This document shows positions 1 through 6,898 of a stretch of DNA of 33,260 bases, in pieces. Both the position numbers and the translations under genes were made by a program. How positions within the stretch are numbered: position 1 is the first letter of the stretch; every line of letters begins with the position of its first letter. Below the pieces are notes generated by a model. It was not told the DNA's origin, made no database searches, and was given only the letters and a program-made list of their open reading frames with translations. This DNA is from Planctomycetota bacterium. Its GTDB lineage: Bacteria > Planctomycetota > SZUA-567 > H5-PLA8. Location: NCBI GenBank assembly GCA_026184295.1, contig JAHCJK010000052.1, forward strand, positions 1 to 33,260, in the 5' to 3' direction.

Positions 1-104
1 CAAACCAGCAAACCAGCAAACAAGCAAACCAGCAAACCAGCAAACAAGCAAACCAGCAAACCAGCAAACCAGCAAACCAGCAAACCAGCAAACCAGCAAA
101 CCAA
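1..104. repeat. 8-bp tandem repeat, unit CAAACCAG
   Basis: Thirteen consecutive 8-bp units read CAAACCAG, with the third and sixth as CAAACAAG and the last ending in A. The array starts at the window edge, so it probably extends further left. A degenerate relative with the same 8-bp period lies on the other side of the mscS-like gene (1781-1910). Confidence 0.9.
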
Positions 105-175
105 CTATCCCGTCTTGCCCACCGTCGATCCTTTGGTATGGTGCGCAACCTGACGCCCAGGGAACCTTACGCTCG

Positions 176-1777
176 ATGCGCTTCGTGATGGCCCGCCGTG
201 CCGCATGGCCGGCTGCCTGTCTCTTCGCCCTGTTGCTTGCGCTGGCCGGTGGGCCGGGGCGCCTCCTCGCCGCCGAGGCCCCCAAGGCCGAACCCGCGCC
301 GCAGGCGGCGTCCCCCGATCGCCTTCATCCGCGCGTGACGATGGAGACCTTCATGGTCTCCATCATCAATTACCGCAACGGCGTGGATAAGGCTTCCAAC
401 CTGGCCCGGGCGCAGGCCTGCCTGGACATGTCCGGCGCCGGGCTGAGCCAGGACCTGGGGCCGCGCTACGCCGAATACCTGAAGGACGTGATCGACCGCT
501 TCTGGTTCGTCAAATCGGACGAGCTGCCGGACACGGTGAACGGGACGGAGTACACGAAGGAGTTCTACCGCGACGGGAAGTACTTCCACCTGGGCTTCGT
601 CAAGAAGGCCAACGGCGAATGGCTGATCGCGGGCGGGACGCTGAAGGGACTCGACGAACTCTGGAATCAGGTCGTCTCTTGGTCGCTCATCAGCACCGAA
701 GTGCAGGCCACCGAAGCGCGCAACGTGGGCGTGTGGGTCGAACGGCGCGTGCCCGATTCGCTGAAGGGCACGACCTTTATCCTGCGCCAGTGGCAGTGGC
801 TCGGCATCCTGGTGCTCATCGGCCTCGGCGTGGTGCTCGACCGGCTTTTCGGCTTCTTGATCACGCGGCTGTTCGGGCGCTGGCTCGCCCGGCGCAACCT
901 GAACCTCGACCCGCAGGAACTCTCCCTCGTCGAACGCCCCGTCGGCCTGGCGGTGATGTCCATCGTCTGGTGGGCCGGCATCCAGTGGCTGAACCTGCCG
1001 TCGAGCATCTACGACTTCATGGTCAAGATCGCGGTCTTCTTCCTGGCCGCTTCGTGCGTCTGGGCCGCGTACCGCCTGGTGGATGTTCTCAGTTCCTACG
1101 TCGTGGTGCTGGCATCCCGCACCAAGACGCGCATGGACGACCTGCTGATCCCGCTCGTCCGCAAGACGCTCAAGATCTTCGTCGTCGTCTTCGGGCTCGT
1201 CTTCATCGCCGGCAACCTGGGCATCGACATCAGCACCATGCTGGCCGGGCTCGGCATCGGCGGCCTGGCTTTCGCGCTCGCGTCCAAGGACACGGTGGAG
1301 AACCTCTTCGGGTCCTTCACCGTGCTGCTCGACCGGCCCTTCCAGATCGGCGACCGCGTGATCATTCTCGGCATCGAAGGCATCGTGGAAGAAGTCGGCT
1401 TCCGCAGCACGCGCCTGCGTACGCTGAACAATTCGCTGGTGACGCTGCCGAATTCGAAGCTGGTGAGCGCGAGCATCGAGAACCAGGGGCCGAAGGAGAA
1501 GCGGCGCTTCCGCTACGTCGTGCCGTTCAAGCCCACGGTGCCGATGGAAAAGGCGGGCGAATTCCGCGATGCCCTGCGCCAGCTGCTGGCCACCAAGGAA
1601 CGCGTCCAGCGCGAGAACATCCAGATCTACGTCTCGGAGATCGGCGGGGCGGGGATCAAGCTCCAGATGAACGTCTACCTGCGCGCCGCGAACGACGAGG
1701 CCGAACTGGCCGCGCGCGAGGAACTCCTGATCGAAGTGGACCGCCTGGCCCGCGAAAAGGCCATCGATCTGGCGTGA
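176..1777 (+). CDS. MscS-family mechanosensitive ion channel
   Basis: This predicted 533-residue inner-membrane channel would open under membrane tension and release solutes during hypo-osmotic shock. A hydrophobic signal-like segment (residues about 10-32) is followed by a soluble extracytoplasmic region (about 35-190) unlike the short N-terminus of E. coli MscS. Several membrane helices then lead to the MscS pore-lining core at about 349-402, which reads GIDISTMLAGLGIGGLAFAL followed by the beta-domain entry NLFGSF and DRPFQIGDRV. The C-terminal alpha/beta domain follows. The family call is firm; the gated solute is not predictable. An in-frame ATG at 188 is an equally possible start and gives a cleaner signal peptide. 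A weak AGGGAA lies 11 bases before the ATG at 176. The gene stands alone between two repeat tracts. Confidence 0.9.
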   Translation: MRFVMARRAAWPAACLFALLLALAGGPGRLLAAEAPKAEPAPQAASPDRLHPRVTMETFMVSIINYRNGVDKASNLARAQACLDMSGAGLSQDLGPRYAEYLKDVIDRFWFVKSDELPDTVNGTEYTKEFYRDGKYFHLGFVKKANGEWLIAGGTLKGLDELWNQVVSWSLISTEVQATEARNVGVWVERRVPDSLKGTTFILRQWQWLGILVLIGLGVVLDRLFGFLITRLFGRWLARRNLNLDPQELSLVERPVGLAVMSIVWWAGIQWLNLPSSIYDFMVKIAVFFLAASCVWAAYRLVDVLSSYVVVLASRTKTRMDDLLIPLVRKTLKIFVVVFGLVFIAGNLGIDISTMLAGLGIGGLAFALASKDTVENLFGSFTVLLDRPFQIGDRVIILGIEGIVEEVGFRSTRLRTLNNSLVTLPNSKLVSASIENQGPKEKRRFRYVVPFKPTVPMEKAGEFRDALRQLLATKERVQRENIQIYVSEIGGAGIKLQMNVYLRAANDEAELAAREELLIEVDRLAREKAIDLA

Positions 1778-1780
1778 AGC

Positions 1781-1910
1781 AGGTTGGCTCGTTGTCTTGT
1801 TGGCTAGTTAATTTGTTAACTTGTTGGCTCGTTATCTTGTTGGCTTGCTATCCTATTGCGCCGTTGGTTGTGCCAAAACCAGACAACAAGAAAACCAGAC
1901 CACTAGAAAA
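1781..1910. repeat. degenerate 8-bp-period intergenic repeat
   Basis: The first half is built of 8-bp words such as GTTGGCTC, GTTGTCTT, GTTGGCTA and GTTAACTT. The second half has AAAACCAG, ACAACAAG, AAAACCAG and ACCACTAG. The second half resembles the array at 1-104, and the first half resembles its reverse complement. No gene was found here. Confidence 0.7.
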
Positions 1911-1927
1911 CGCGGCCTTTAGGCCGC
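1905..1927 (-). terminator. intrinsic terminator with stop codon in the loop
   Basis: On the minus strand, GCGGCC-TAAA-GGCCGC forms a perfect 6-bp stem, followed by GTTTTCT. The TAA stop codon of the DUF6941-like gene lies in the loop, so the terminator overlaps the end of the gene. Confidence 0.65.
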
Positions 1928-2320
1928 TGCCACCGGCGCGACCTGGAGCTTGCGCGAGCCGAGCAGTTCGCCGTTGGCGAGGAATTCGATCGCGTACACG
2001 CCGGGCGCGGGAATCTGAAGCTGCGGGATCGGGAAGATGATCTCGCCGACCGCGGTGGGATCGCCGAAGGTCACATGGCCCTGCAGCGCGAAGACTTCGG
2101 GGCCTCCGCCGAGCGGGACCATGCGCAGGCGGCAGGGCACGTTGCCGCGGCCGTCGGTGAGCGCCACGTAAATGTAGAGCATCGGGTGCGTGCAGGGAAA
2201 CCGGTGCGCGTAAAGTCCGTTGAAGATGCCGATGAGCGAGAGCTTGCCCGTCGCGACGTCCTTGATGACGTAGTCGCACAGGATCAGGGAGTGCAGGATC
2301 GGCGGATTAACGGCGCCCAC
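1919..2320 (-). CDS. DUF6941-like conserved protein
   Basis: This 133-residue soluble protein begins VGAVNPPILHSLILCDYVIK and continues with a predicted beta-rich body containing GKLSLIGIFN, HPMLYIYVALTDG and a C-terminal VYAIEFLANGELLGSRKLQV. This resembles the small DUF6941 family seen mainly in planctomycetes and relatives, whose function is unknown to me. I chose the GTG at 2320 because GGAGG lies 7 bases upstream and the conserved NPPILHSL block begins right after it. Its start overlaps the end of the upstream epimerase gene by 14 bases, so the two are probably co-transcribed and translationally coupled. The terminator hairpin encloses its stop codon. The family name comes from memory of the motif, not a search. 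Confidence 0.75.
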   Translation of the reverse strand: MGAVNPPILHSLILCDYVIKDVATGKLSLIGIFNGLYAHRFPCTHPMLYIYVALTDGRGNVPCRLRMVPLGGGPEVFALQGHVTFGDPTAVGEIIFPIPQLQIPAPGVYAIEFLANGELLGSRKLQVAPVAAA

Positions 2321-3242
2321 GGCCAGGCCTCCGGGTGCGGGTGGCGGCGGCCGCTTCGGGGGAAGGCCGCGGGTCGTGGCCGCGCGCCTTGCGGTAGCGG
2401 TCGAGCAGGTTCCACGCGGGCTTCCAGCCGAAGTGATCCTTCGCCTTGGCGCAATCGAGCGGGCTCTTGAAGGCCGGCCAGCGCGGCGGGAGCGCGGGGT
2501 AATCCGGATGGTGCTTGCGCAGAAGTTCGCCCAGCGGCGAGGGCAGCGCGATCTCTTCGGCCGAGAAATGATAGGCTTCGCAGCCGGGGCGCGGGTTTTC
2601 CAGGGCCAGGACGAAGGCGCGCGCGGCGTCGGAGCCGTGGACGTACGTGCCCATCTCGGGCTGCGGGCCGCCGAGTTCCTCGAGCCAGGAGAAGGTCTCG
2701 TCGGGCCCGCCGCGGTCGTAGGTCCAGACGTAGGGGAAGCGGAAGATCGCGGCGGAGACGCCGCGGTCGCGGGCGCAGAGTTCCAGGAGGCGTTCGTTGG
2801 AAGCCTTGGAAAGGGCGTAGGTGTTCTGCGGCCGGAGCGCATGGCTTTCGGCGACGGGCAGGGAGAGCGGGGGGACGGGATGTTCGCCCCAGGTGCCGTA
2901 GACCTGGCAGGTGCTGGTGTAGACGATGCGCCTGAGCTTGAGGTCGGCGGCGGCCTGGAGGACGGTCGCGCCGATGGCCACGTTGCCGGCGAAGATCTCC
3001 TCGGGGCTGCGCCCCCAGGACCCGGGGTGTTCGCCCAGGTGGCAGACGGCGTCAACCTGTTCGAGGACCGGCTGGACCTGTTCGCGCCTGGCCAGGTCGA
3101 GGTAGACGAAGCGCGCGAGCGGGCGGTCCGCCTGGCGGCGGTCGAGGTTGACGACCTTGTGCCCGCGGCGGACGAGGGCTTCCACGACCCTGGAACCGAC
3201 TCTGCCGCTGCCGCCGGTGACCGCCACGCGAAGTTTCTTCAT
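2307..3242 (-). CDS. NAD-dependent epimerase/dehydratase (extended SDR)
   Basis: This 311-residue cytosolic enzyme probably modifies a nucleotide sugar or a related substrate with NAD(P) as cofactor. The N-terminus has the dinucleotide-binding glycine motif TGGSGRVG (residues 9-16). The catalytic elements are a Ser/Thr-rich YTSTCQVYG strand and the Tyr-Lys pair in YALSKASNE. The length is typical of extended short-chain dehydrogenases of the GalE/UDP-glucuronate-epimerase type, but the substrate cannot be read from sequence. It is followed by, and overlaps, the DUF6941-like gene, so they form a two-gene unit. No sugar-pathway genes lie beside it. Confidence 0.88.
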   Translation of the reverse strand: MKKLRVAVTGGSGRVGSRVVEALVRRGHKVVNLDRRQADRPLARFVYLDLARREQVQPVLEQVDAVCHLGEHPGSWGRSPEEIFAGNVAIGATVLQAAADLKLRRIVYTSTCQVYGTWGEHPVPPLSLPVAESHALRPQNTYALSKASNERLLELCARDRGVSAAIFRFPYVWTYDRGGPDETFSWLEELGGPQPEMGTYVHGSDAARAFVLALENPRPGCEAYHFSAEEIALPSPLGELLRKHHPDYPALPPRWPAFKSPLDCAKAKDHFGWKPAWNLLDRYRKARGHDPRPSPEAAAATRTRRPGRGRR

Positions 3243-3464
3243 GGACGAGCATCGTAGGGAGGGGGCGGGCGTTTACAAGCGAGGAGGACCGCACAAACTC
3301 GCTACGAAGAAAAAGGATGCCGCGCGCGAGGCCAGGCCTTAGGCTTCGGTTTGGCGTGGCGGAATTTGCGCGTCTGTTTCCTGAGCAACCGGTTCCATTT
3401 TCTTGAGCATGCTGATCAAGACGCGCGCGGCGGCGGGCGCGGAAATTTCTCCGAGAGCACCGGC

Positions 3465-3770
3465 ATGGAACGCATCTCGTATCCCCTTCGCTTCGGGCTC
3501 GGCGAGCTGATGGCGGCCGTCGTGCTCTTTTCGGGCCAGACGATGCTCGGCGCGCACGCCGGGCGCATGTACGTCAGCCGGCATGCGTGGGCGGACGCCG
3601 AGTACGCGGTGGCCTTCTTCGCGGCGCTGACCTCGGCCGGCGCGATCTACCTGGCCTTCCGCTTCGCCACCAGCTACCGAATGACTTCGGCCGCGCGGCG
3701 GCTGTTCCTGCTGCTGACGCTGGACGCGGTGCTTGCCGCTCCGTTCCTCTTGCTCTTTTTCGCGCGTTGA
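3465..3770 (+). CDS. small membrane protein, paralogue 1 of a tandem pair
   Basis: This is a predicted 101-residue integral membrane protein with about three hydrophobic helices. It opens MERISYPLRFGLGELMAAVV and has a QTMLGAHAGR motif after the first helix. The next gene repeats this layout (FGLAEL, then QSMLGAWMGR), so the two look like an ancient tandem duplication. I chose the ATG at 3465 because the similarity to the partner begins just after it. The upstream in-frame extension is low-complexity and has no counterpart. The ribosome-binding site is weak. I do not recognise the family. An opening of the form 'RF.L..L' followed by helices is common in planctomycete membrane proteins, but that is only a resemblance. 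Confidence 0.65.
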   Translation: MERISYPLRFGLGELMAAVVLFSGQTMLGAHAGRMYVSRHAWADAEYAVAFFAALTSAGAIYLAFRFATSYRMTSAARRLFLLLTLDAVLAAPFLLLFFAR

Positions 3771-3797
3771 ACTTTGCGGCCCTGGGATGCACGGCGC

Positions 3798-4238
3798 ATG
3801 GATGGCGAAACCGACCGATCGGCGAACTACGGCAAAGTCCGGGCGCCCGACATCGTGATCCGCCCGGAGGAACTCGGGCTGCCCGGCGGGCCGCATCCCG
3901 TACAATTCGGCCTGGCCGAACTGACGCTCGCCACGATCCTGCTGTGCGCGCAGAGCATGCTGGGCGCGTGGATGGGCCGGACGTTGGAAGGCGGCGGCCG
4001 CAACGCCGAACTCGTCGTGGGGCTGATCTTCGGCAGCGTGGGCATGGGCGCGATGTACCTTTCCCTGCGCATCTGCACGGAGCGAGGCATTCGCGCGCTC
4101 CCGCGCCGCCTGGCGGTGCTGGCCGTCGTGAATGCGCTGCTCTTCCTGCCGCCCTCCGGTCCGCTGCTGATCCTGCTCATCGGAAAGATGCATGGCATGT
4201 GGCGAGGCCGGCTGGCGTTTTTGGATCCGGAGACGTAA
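3798..4238 (+). CDS. small membrane protein, paralogue 2 of a tandem pair
   Basis: This is a predicted 146-residue membrane protein. A polar N-terminal tail of about 35 residues precedes the region shared with the preceding gene: QFGLAELTLATILL, then QSMLGAWMGR, then two more hydrophobic segments. It lies 27 bases after its paralogue, so the two probably share a transcript. An in-frame TTG at 3774 would add eight residues. I prefer the ATG at 3798, although neither has a strong Shine-Dalgarno. The function is unknown. panB follows 89 bases later with its own strong ribosome-binding site, so co-transcription with panB is possible but not shown. Confidence 0.65.
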   Translation: MDGETDRSANYGKVRAPDIVIRPEELGLPGGPHPVQFGLAELTLATILLCAQSMLGAWMGRTLEGGGRNAELVVGLIFGSVGMGAMYLSLRICTERGIRALPRRLAVLAVVNALLFLPPSGPLLILLIGKMHGMWRGRLAFLDPET

Positions 4239-4327
4239 GCCGCGGCCATTTCGACTTTCGAGCCCCGCGCCGCGGGCGTAGACTCGCGCCTGCCCGTACA
4301 GGATTCACGCCGATCAGGAGGTTTCCC

Positions 4328-5188
4328 ATGCCCGTGCGCCGAACCAACATCCACGACCTCTGGGAAATGAAGAAGCGCGGGGAGAAGATCCCCATGATGA
4401 CGTGCTACGACTACACCTCCGCGAAGATTCTCGACGAAGCCGGCGTCCCGATGATCCTCGTGGGCGACTCCCTCGGCATGGTGGTGCTCGGCCACGAATC
4501 GACTCTGCGCGTGACGCTGGACATGATGATCCACCATTCGCGCGCCGTCAGCCGCGCGGCGAAGAAGGCCATGATCGTGATCGACCTGCCCTTCGCGACG
4601 TACTCGTCCTCGGACCTGCCGACTTCGCTGAAGACCGCCGGGCGCGCGATGGCCGAAGGCGGCGCGCAGGCCGTGAAGGTCGAAGGCGGCCGCCGCATGG
4701 GCGCCGTCGTCGGCGCGCTGGTGGCGTCCGGGATTCCCGTGGTGGGGCACATCGGCCTGACGCCGCAGTCGATCCACATGATCGGCGGGTACCGCGTGCA
4801 GGGGCGCACGCAGGAAGCCGCCGAACGCCTGATCCTTGCCGCGCAGGCGCTTGAGAAAGCCGGCGCGTTCGCGATCGTGCTCGAACTGGTTCCCGCGCCG
4901 CTGGCCGAAAAGATCAGCAAGATGCTCACGATTCCGACCATCGGCATCGGCGCCGGCCCCGGCTGCGACGGGCAGGTGCAGGTCTTCCACGACGCCATGG
5001 GCCTGTACGAAGAGTTCCTGCCGCGGCACGCCAAGCGCTACGCCAACCTGGCCGGTTCGATCCGCGACGCGGCCAAGAACTACATCGAGGAAGTGAAGAG
5101 CGGAGCCTTTCCCGACTCGGCGCACTCGTTCGATATGGACCAGGCGATCAAGGGCGAGCCCGGGCCGCACAGCCCGAGGAAGGCGTAA
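4328..5188 (+). CDS. panB: 3-methyl-2-oxobutanoate hydroxymethyltransferase (ketopantoate hydroxymethyltransferase)
   Basis: PanB transfers a hydroxymethyl group from 5,10-methylenetetrahydrofolate to 2-oxoisovalerate to make ketopantoate, the first committed step of pantothenate and CoA synthesis. The 286-residue protein has the expected (beta/alpha)8 signatures: MTCYDYTSAK, the metal-binding Asp in LVGDSLGM (D47), DLPF, the lysine/glutamate in AVKVEGG, GHIGLTPQ, the catalytic Glu in LELVP, and IGIGAGPGCDGQVQV near the end. The length matches the family (about 265-290). The start is set by AGGAGG six bases before the ATG. No panC or panD is adjacent. The 3' end lies about 20 bases from an inserted IS element, which does not disrupt it. 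Confidence 0.97.
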   Translation: MPVRRTNIHDLWEMKKRGEKIPMMTCYDYTSAKILDEAGVPMILVGDSLGMVVLGHESTLRVTLDMMIHHSRAVSRAAKKAMIVIDLPFATYSSSDLPTSLKTAGRAMAEGGAQAVKVEGGRRMGAVVGALVASGIPVVGHIGLTPQSIHMIGGYRVQGRTQEAAERLILAAQALEKAGAFAIVLELVPAPLAEKISKMLTIPTIGIGAGPGCDGQVQVFHDAMGLYEEFLPRHAKRYANLAGSIRDAAKNYIEEVKSGAFPDSAHSFDMDQAIKGEPGPHSPRKA

Positions 5189-5206
5189 GAGGGCATTTTC
5201 GATTTT

Positions 5207-6207
5207 CTGCTTTGTTGAAAAGCCCTAAAGGCCAAGCCGTGAATGGACGATGCAGAGGGGCGTGGGGGGGCGGAGGAACGCCCCGATGTCCGGTCAACGC
5301 CTTCCGTACACGAAATCCGCCTTGGCGCTGGCGCGCGAAGCCCTGAAAGCCGGGCAGCGCGTTCTGCCGGCTTACTCCCACGTCTTTTCGCCTCGTAAAT
5401 TCACCTTGCCGCAACTGTTTGCCATTCTCGCCATCCGCGAGTTTTACCATCTCGATTATCGCGCCACCGAACAGATGCTGCTCGAATGGTCCGACCTCCG
5501 CGAAGCCATCGGCCTGACCCGCGTGCCCACCTATTCCGCGCTCTGCCGCGCGCACGAACGCCTGGCAAAAAAAACGCCCTCGTCCAGCTCCTCGATCACA
5601 GCGTCCGCTGCGCCCAACGCCGCGGGCTGATCGAACCGCACCCGCAGATCGCCGGCGACGGCACCGGCCTGGAAGCCGGTCACGTCTCCTATTATTTCCG
5701 CCGAAAAACAGAGCATCGCAGGCGCGCCCTACACTTTCCCAAACTGACGCTTTGCGCCGATCTGGATTCGCATTTCATCGTGGCCGTCTGCCTGACCGAA
5801 GGACCCAGCCGCGACACGCGCGAAGCGCCCGACCTGCTGCGCCAAGCCCACCGCCGCGTCAAATTCCGGCGCGCGCTCTGGGACGCTGGCGCCGACGCCG
5901 AAGCCATTCACCGTCTTATCCGCGAAGAACTGGGGGCCCACAGCGTGATTCCGCCCAAGAGCGGGCCCAAGACGCGGCGCTGGCCGCCCACGGAATACCG
6001 GAGGCAGATGCGGCGACGATTTTTTCATCGCGTGTTCGGACAGCGCTGGCAAGCCGAAAGCGTCTTTAGCCGCTTCAAGCGTTGCCTCGGATCCGAACTG
6101 CGCAGCGTCCGCTGGAAAAACCAGGAGAGCGAAGCCCTGCTCCGCACCGTCGTCCACAACCTCGCCCTTCTCGCCCTATGGATATTTGGGCTTTTCAACA
6201 GAGCACG
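5207..6207 (+). mobile_element. insertion sequence of about 1.0 kb with 22-bp inverted repeats
   Basis: The left end (5208-5229) and the reverse complement of the right end (6184-6205) match closely. They share the core TGTTGAAAAGCCC, with TGCTT versus TGCTC outside it and a few mismatches inside. Between them lies a DDE transposase split over two frames. The outer boundary is uncertain by one or two bases. The transposase motifs suggest the broad IS4/IS5 superfamily; a named family would need a database comparison. Confidence 0.85.
5286..5630 (+). CDS. IS transposase, N-terminal frame
   Basis: This frame encodes the transposase N-terminus, 114 residues before its own stop. It includes a helical region with FTLPQLFAILAIREFYHLDY, then RATEQMLLEWSDLREAIGL, resembling the DNA-binding N-terminus of IS5-like transposases. 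I chose the ATG at 5286 because GGAGGA lies eight bases upstream. At 5567-5574 the frame crosses a run of eight A (codons GCA AAA AAA ACG). A -1 shift there joins it to the DDE frame, giving KKNALVQLL in place of KKTPSSS. Unshifted translation stops at 5630 and lacks any catalytic residues. Either slippage makes the full enzyme or the gene is inactivated. Confidence 0.75.
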   Translation: MSGQRLPYTKSALALAREALKAGQRVLPAYSHVFSPRKFTLPQLFAILAIREFYHLDYRATEQMLLEWSDLREAIGLTRVPTYSALCRAHERLAKKTPSSSSSITASAAPNAAG

Positions 6208-6559
6208 ATTTTCGATTTTGGATTTTGAAGGCGGCGGCGAAGCACCACGGCGGAAGCAACATCTGGATTTTCCATATCGAACTTCAATTTTTTGTAACTT
6301 TGCGGTCGGCTGTGCAAACCTTATGAGAACGCGCGCGAGGGCACGGCTATGCGAATCTGCTGGGCGGCGGGGGCGGGGGCGGGGGCGGGGGCGTTGGCGT
6401 TGGGGCTGGCGGTGGCGTTGGCCGGCTGCGGGTCGGGCGGGTTGCCTTCGGTCGGCGCGGACCGCGACGAGATCTACAAGGCGTACGCCATCGAGTTCGG
6501 TAACATGCTCATCAAGGGTGAGTACGACGCGGCGTACGCCAAATGCAGCAGCCACCTGA
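5573..6559 (+). CDS. IS transposase, catalytic DDE frame (runs out of the element)
   Basis: This frame holds the RNase H-like catalytic core. The likely acidic triad is the first Asp in AGDGTGLEAG, the second in ALWDAGADAEA, and the Glu in RWQAESVFSRFKRCLG, a typical C1-type signature with basic residues around it. It has no start codon of its own with a ribosome-binding site and is best read as the -1 continuation of the preceding frame, giving a fused protein of roughly 307 residues inside the element. No stop codon occurs before the right inverted repeat. The frame leaves the IS and stays open to 6559, overlapping the next gene. That tail (from about 6208) is host-derived and probably not part of the ancestral protein. 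Confidence 0.7.
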   Translation, partial: NALVQLLDHSVRCAQRRGLIEPHPQIAGDGTGLEAGHVSYYFRRKTEHRRRALHFPKLTLCADLDSHFIVAVCLTEGPSRDTREAPDLLRQAHRRVKFRRALWDAGADAEAIHRLIREELGAHSVIPPKSGPKTRRWPPTEYRRQMRRRFFHRVFGQRWQAESVFSRFKRCLGSELRSVRWKNQESEALLRTVVHNLALLALWIFGLFNRARFSILDFEGGGEAPRRKQHLDFPYRTSIFCNFAVGCANLMRTRARARLCESAGRRGRGRGRGRWRWGWRWRWPAAGRAGCLRSARTATRSTRRTPSSSVTCSSRVSTTRRTPNAAAT

Positions 6560-6840
6560 AGCGGAAGATGTCTCTCGAAGCGTTCACCGCCGCGCACAAG
6601 CAGGCGAGCAAGGACTACGGCAAGGCCGTGAAGGTGGACGGCTCGGTGAATTTCACCAAGCCGGAACTGCTCACGGATCAGAAGGGCTGGCCCGAAGGCG
6701 CGAAGCGCCAGGCGCGCGTCTTCGTGCGCTTTTACAAGGAAGCCGACGACCTGTCGATGGGCGACTACTGCTGCGCGCTGAACATCGTCGAGGAAGACGG
6801 GCAGGATCGGGTCGCGGTCTTCGAATACTCCATCAACTGA
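6349..6840 (+). CDS. small putative lipoprotein
   Basis: This 163-residue protein has a lipoprotein signal peptide. A hydrophobic Ala/Gly/Leu stretch ends in the lipobox LAGC, with the acylated cysteine at residue 27. The mature part (about 135 residues) begins with a helical region, DEIYKAYAIEFGNMLIKGEY, and goes on to predicted beta-strands ending AVFEYSIN. That order is reminiscent of small NTF2-like/DUF4878-type folds, but this is only an impression. The ATG at 6349 has GAGG about nine bases upstream. The signal peptide is encoded partly by a GGGGGC tandem run (about 6368-6392). The gene lies directly downstream of the IS and converges on the 6899-7528 gene. Confidence 0.75.
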   Translation: MRICWAAGAGAGAGALALGLAVALAGCGSGGLPSVGADRDEIYKAYAIEFGNMLIKGEYDAAYAKCSSHLKRKMSLEAFTAAHKQASKDYGKAVKVDGSVNFTKPELLTDQKGWPEGAKRQARVFVRFYKEADDLSMGDYCCALNIVEEDGQDRVAVFEYSIN

Positions 6841-6841
6841 T

Positions 6842-6875
6842 AAAAAAGCCCAAGGCGATCGCTCGCCTTGGGCTT
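6842..6875. terminator. shared convergent terminator hairpin
   Basis: A perfect 13-bp stem (AAGCCCAAGGCGA paired with TCGCCTTGGGCTT, loop TCGC) lies between two convergent genes. Six A residues at its left edge become a U-tract on the minus strand, so it is a strong intrinsic terminator for the minus-strand gene. On the plus strand it lacks a U-tract and would act more weakly. Confidence 0.85.
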
Positions 6876-6898
6876 GGCCCACGGAATTCGGGCAGAGG

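Larger units (their letters stand above)
5195..6219. repeat. 12-bp direct repeat flanking the IS (probable target duplication)
   Basis: ATTTTCGATTTT occurs at 5195-5206, directly before the left inverted repeat, and again at 6208-6219, two bases beyond the right one. The position fits a target-site duplication. However, the right copy continues as a 7-bp-period tract (GATTTTC, GATTTTG, GATTTTG), so the IS may instead have landed inside a pre-existing microsatellite. Confidence 0.55.

Noticed and set aside
3339..4193. Minus-strand open frame overlapping the paired membrane-protein genes
   Set aside because: It is polar and low-complexity, with no start signal; the plus-strand paralogy explains the region better.
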